A stretch of DNA of 5,596 bases, from NCBI GenBank assembly GCA_031555675.1, contig JAVBUB010000055.1:1-5596 (forward strand), given 5' to 3'. A program made the position numbers and the translations under genes. The notes under the pieces are model-generated. The model saw only the letters and a list, made by a program, of their open reading frames with translations, did no database searches and was not told where the DNA came from. This document shows positions 5,048 to 5,596 of this stretch, piece after piece (within the stretch, counting starts at the first letter, position 1; each line of letters opens with the position of its first letter). The stretch comes from JAISJU01 sp031555675 (GTDB lineage Bacteria > Bacteroidota > Bacteroidia > Bacteroidales > Paludibacteraceae).

Positions 5048-5596
5048 TTATCCATGAAAGATCAACATAGGCGTATCTGAATGGAAAATCATTTTGCGTG
5101 AAAGACTTGGATTGAACAAACGGCCAAAAATATTTCGTTTATGAGTATTTAATGTAATAATATCAATTTTATAATCTTTTACGAATTTTTCAATACCAGC
5201 TAAAATATCATCTTCATTTTTGATTAAATGATATTCGGTTTCTAATTCCGGATAATTGTTAATAAAATATTCTTTGATTCCGGCTAATTTAATTTCGTTC
5301 CAAACATCTTCTTTTTGTTGAATATGAATGAAATGTATTTTGAAATGGAATGGCTCTAAGAATTGGATAATTTTTTCAAAAGAAATTAAATCTTTTTGTC
5401 CGAAATTGGTAGCATATGCAATGTTCTTAACTGTCGAAAAATCAGTTAATTTTGCATTTTCTGGAATGGTAAATACCGGCACTGCACTTCTTTCAATTAC
5501 TTCGGCAGTAACGCTTCCGATCAGATCAATATCTTTTTGGTTTTTACCCCTGGTTCCCATTACAATGGCCGATGGACGGTATTCTTTGCCGAAACG
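5048..5596 (-). CDS. Tandem universal stress protein (UspA family), 5' end outside the window
   Basis: The reading frame stays open from the stop at 5048-5050 to the right edge, so the start is missing; an internal ATG at 5560 is not the real start. The 182 visible residues hold the end of one Usp domain and all of a second. The first ends in IVMGTRG (11-17) and the ATP-loop pattern G-2x-G-9x-G-S (Gly14, Gly17, Gly27-Ser28), then SAVPVFTIP. The second starts at VKNIAYATNF (about 56-65) and ends SDTPMLIFHG. In its matching loop, spacing is kept but the glycines are replaced (Asn150, Lys153, Pro163-Ser164), so it probably does not bind ATP in the usual way. Family members act in the cytoplasm in stress survival, often by binding nucleotides; the specific role here is unknown. 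Tandem members usually run about 270-290 residues, so roughly 100 are missing. Confidence 0.9.
   Translation of the reverse strand, partial: RFGKEYRPSAIVMGTRGKNQKDIDLIGSVTAEVIERSAVPVFTIPENAKLTDFSTVKNIAYATNFGQKDLISFEKIIQFLEPFHFKIHFIHIQQKEDVWNEIKLAGIKEYFINNYPELETEYHLIKNEDDILAGIEKFVKDYKIDIITLNTHKRNIFGRLFNPSLSRKMIFHSDTPMLIFHG

Overview
The window looks like ordinary chromosomal DNA from a member of the Bacteroidota, most likely Bacteroidales. The reasons are low G+C, starts preceded by A-rich tracts rather than Shine-Dalgarno sequences, promoter elements of the Bacteroidota type (TTTG and TAnnTTTG), a signal peptide ending in SAQ, a PyrK-PyrDB pair and a tandem universal stress protein. This placement is inferred from sequence style; there is no rRNA or other marker gene in the window.

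Layout. Positions 1-453 carry no gene. They hold two palindromic, repeat-like elements (about 10-168 and 198-261), then a compact control region with four copies of a TTACA-N2-TGTAA dyad, one lying on the -7 box of a good promoter match. Next is a small XRE-family DNA-binding protein (454-918). A two-gene pyrimidine operon follows, pyrK (1114-1899) and pyrD type 1B (1974-2885), with a hairpin-forming inverted repeat in the 74-bp gap between them. A strong, probably bidirectional terminator (2915-2956) separates pyrD from a convergent gene for a small exported LTxxQ-type protein (2971-3402, minus). A divergent AT-rich intergenic region with several palindromes leads to an outer-membrane beta-barrel protein of the Omp85/surface-antigen type (3601-4824, plus) with its own terminator. 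The window ends in a minus-strand tandem universal stress protein (5048-5596) cut by the right edge; its terminator lies at about 4981-5018.

How the genes work together. Only pyrK and pyrD form a clear functional unit, the NAD-dependent dihydroorotate dehydrogenase of de novo UMP synthesis. The exported LTxxQ protein and the barrel protein are divergent neighbours that both act in the envelope, so shared control is possible but not shown. The XRE protein probably controls its own promoter.

Start corrections. Three long open frames extend upstream of the likely start through a TTG or GTG codon. I placed the starts at the internal ATGs of pyrK (1114), pyrD (1974) and the barrel gene (3601).

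I do not see a clearly new multi-gene system. The observations most worth following are the four-site operator array, the nested palindromic element at the left end, and the inverted repeat inside the pyr operon.
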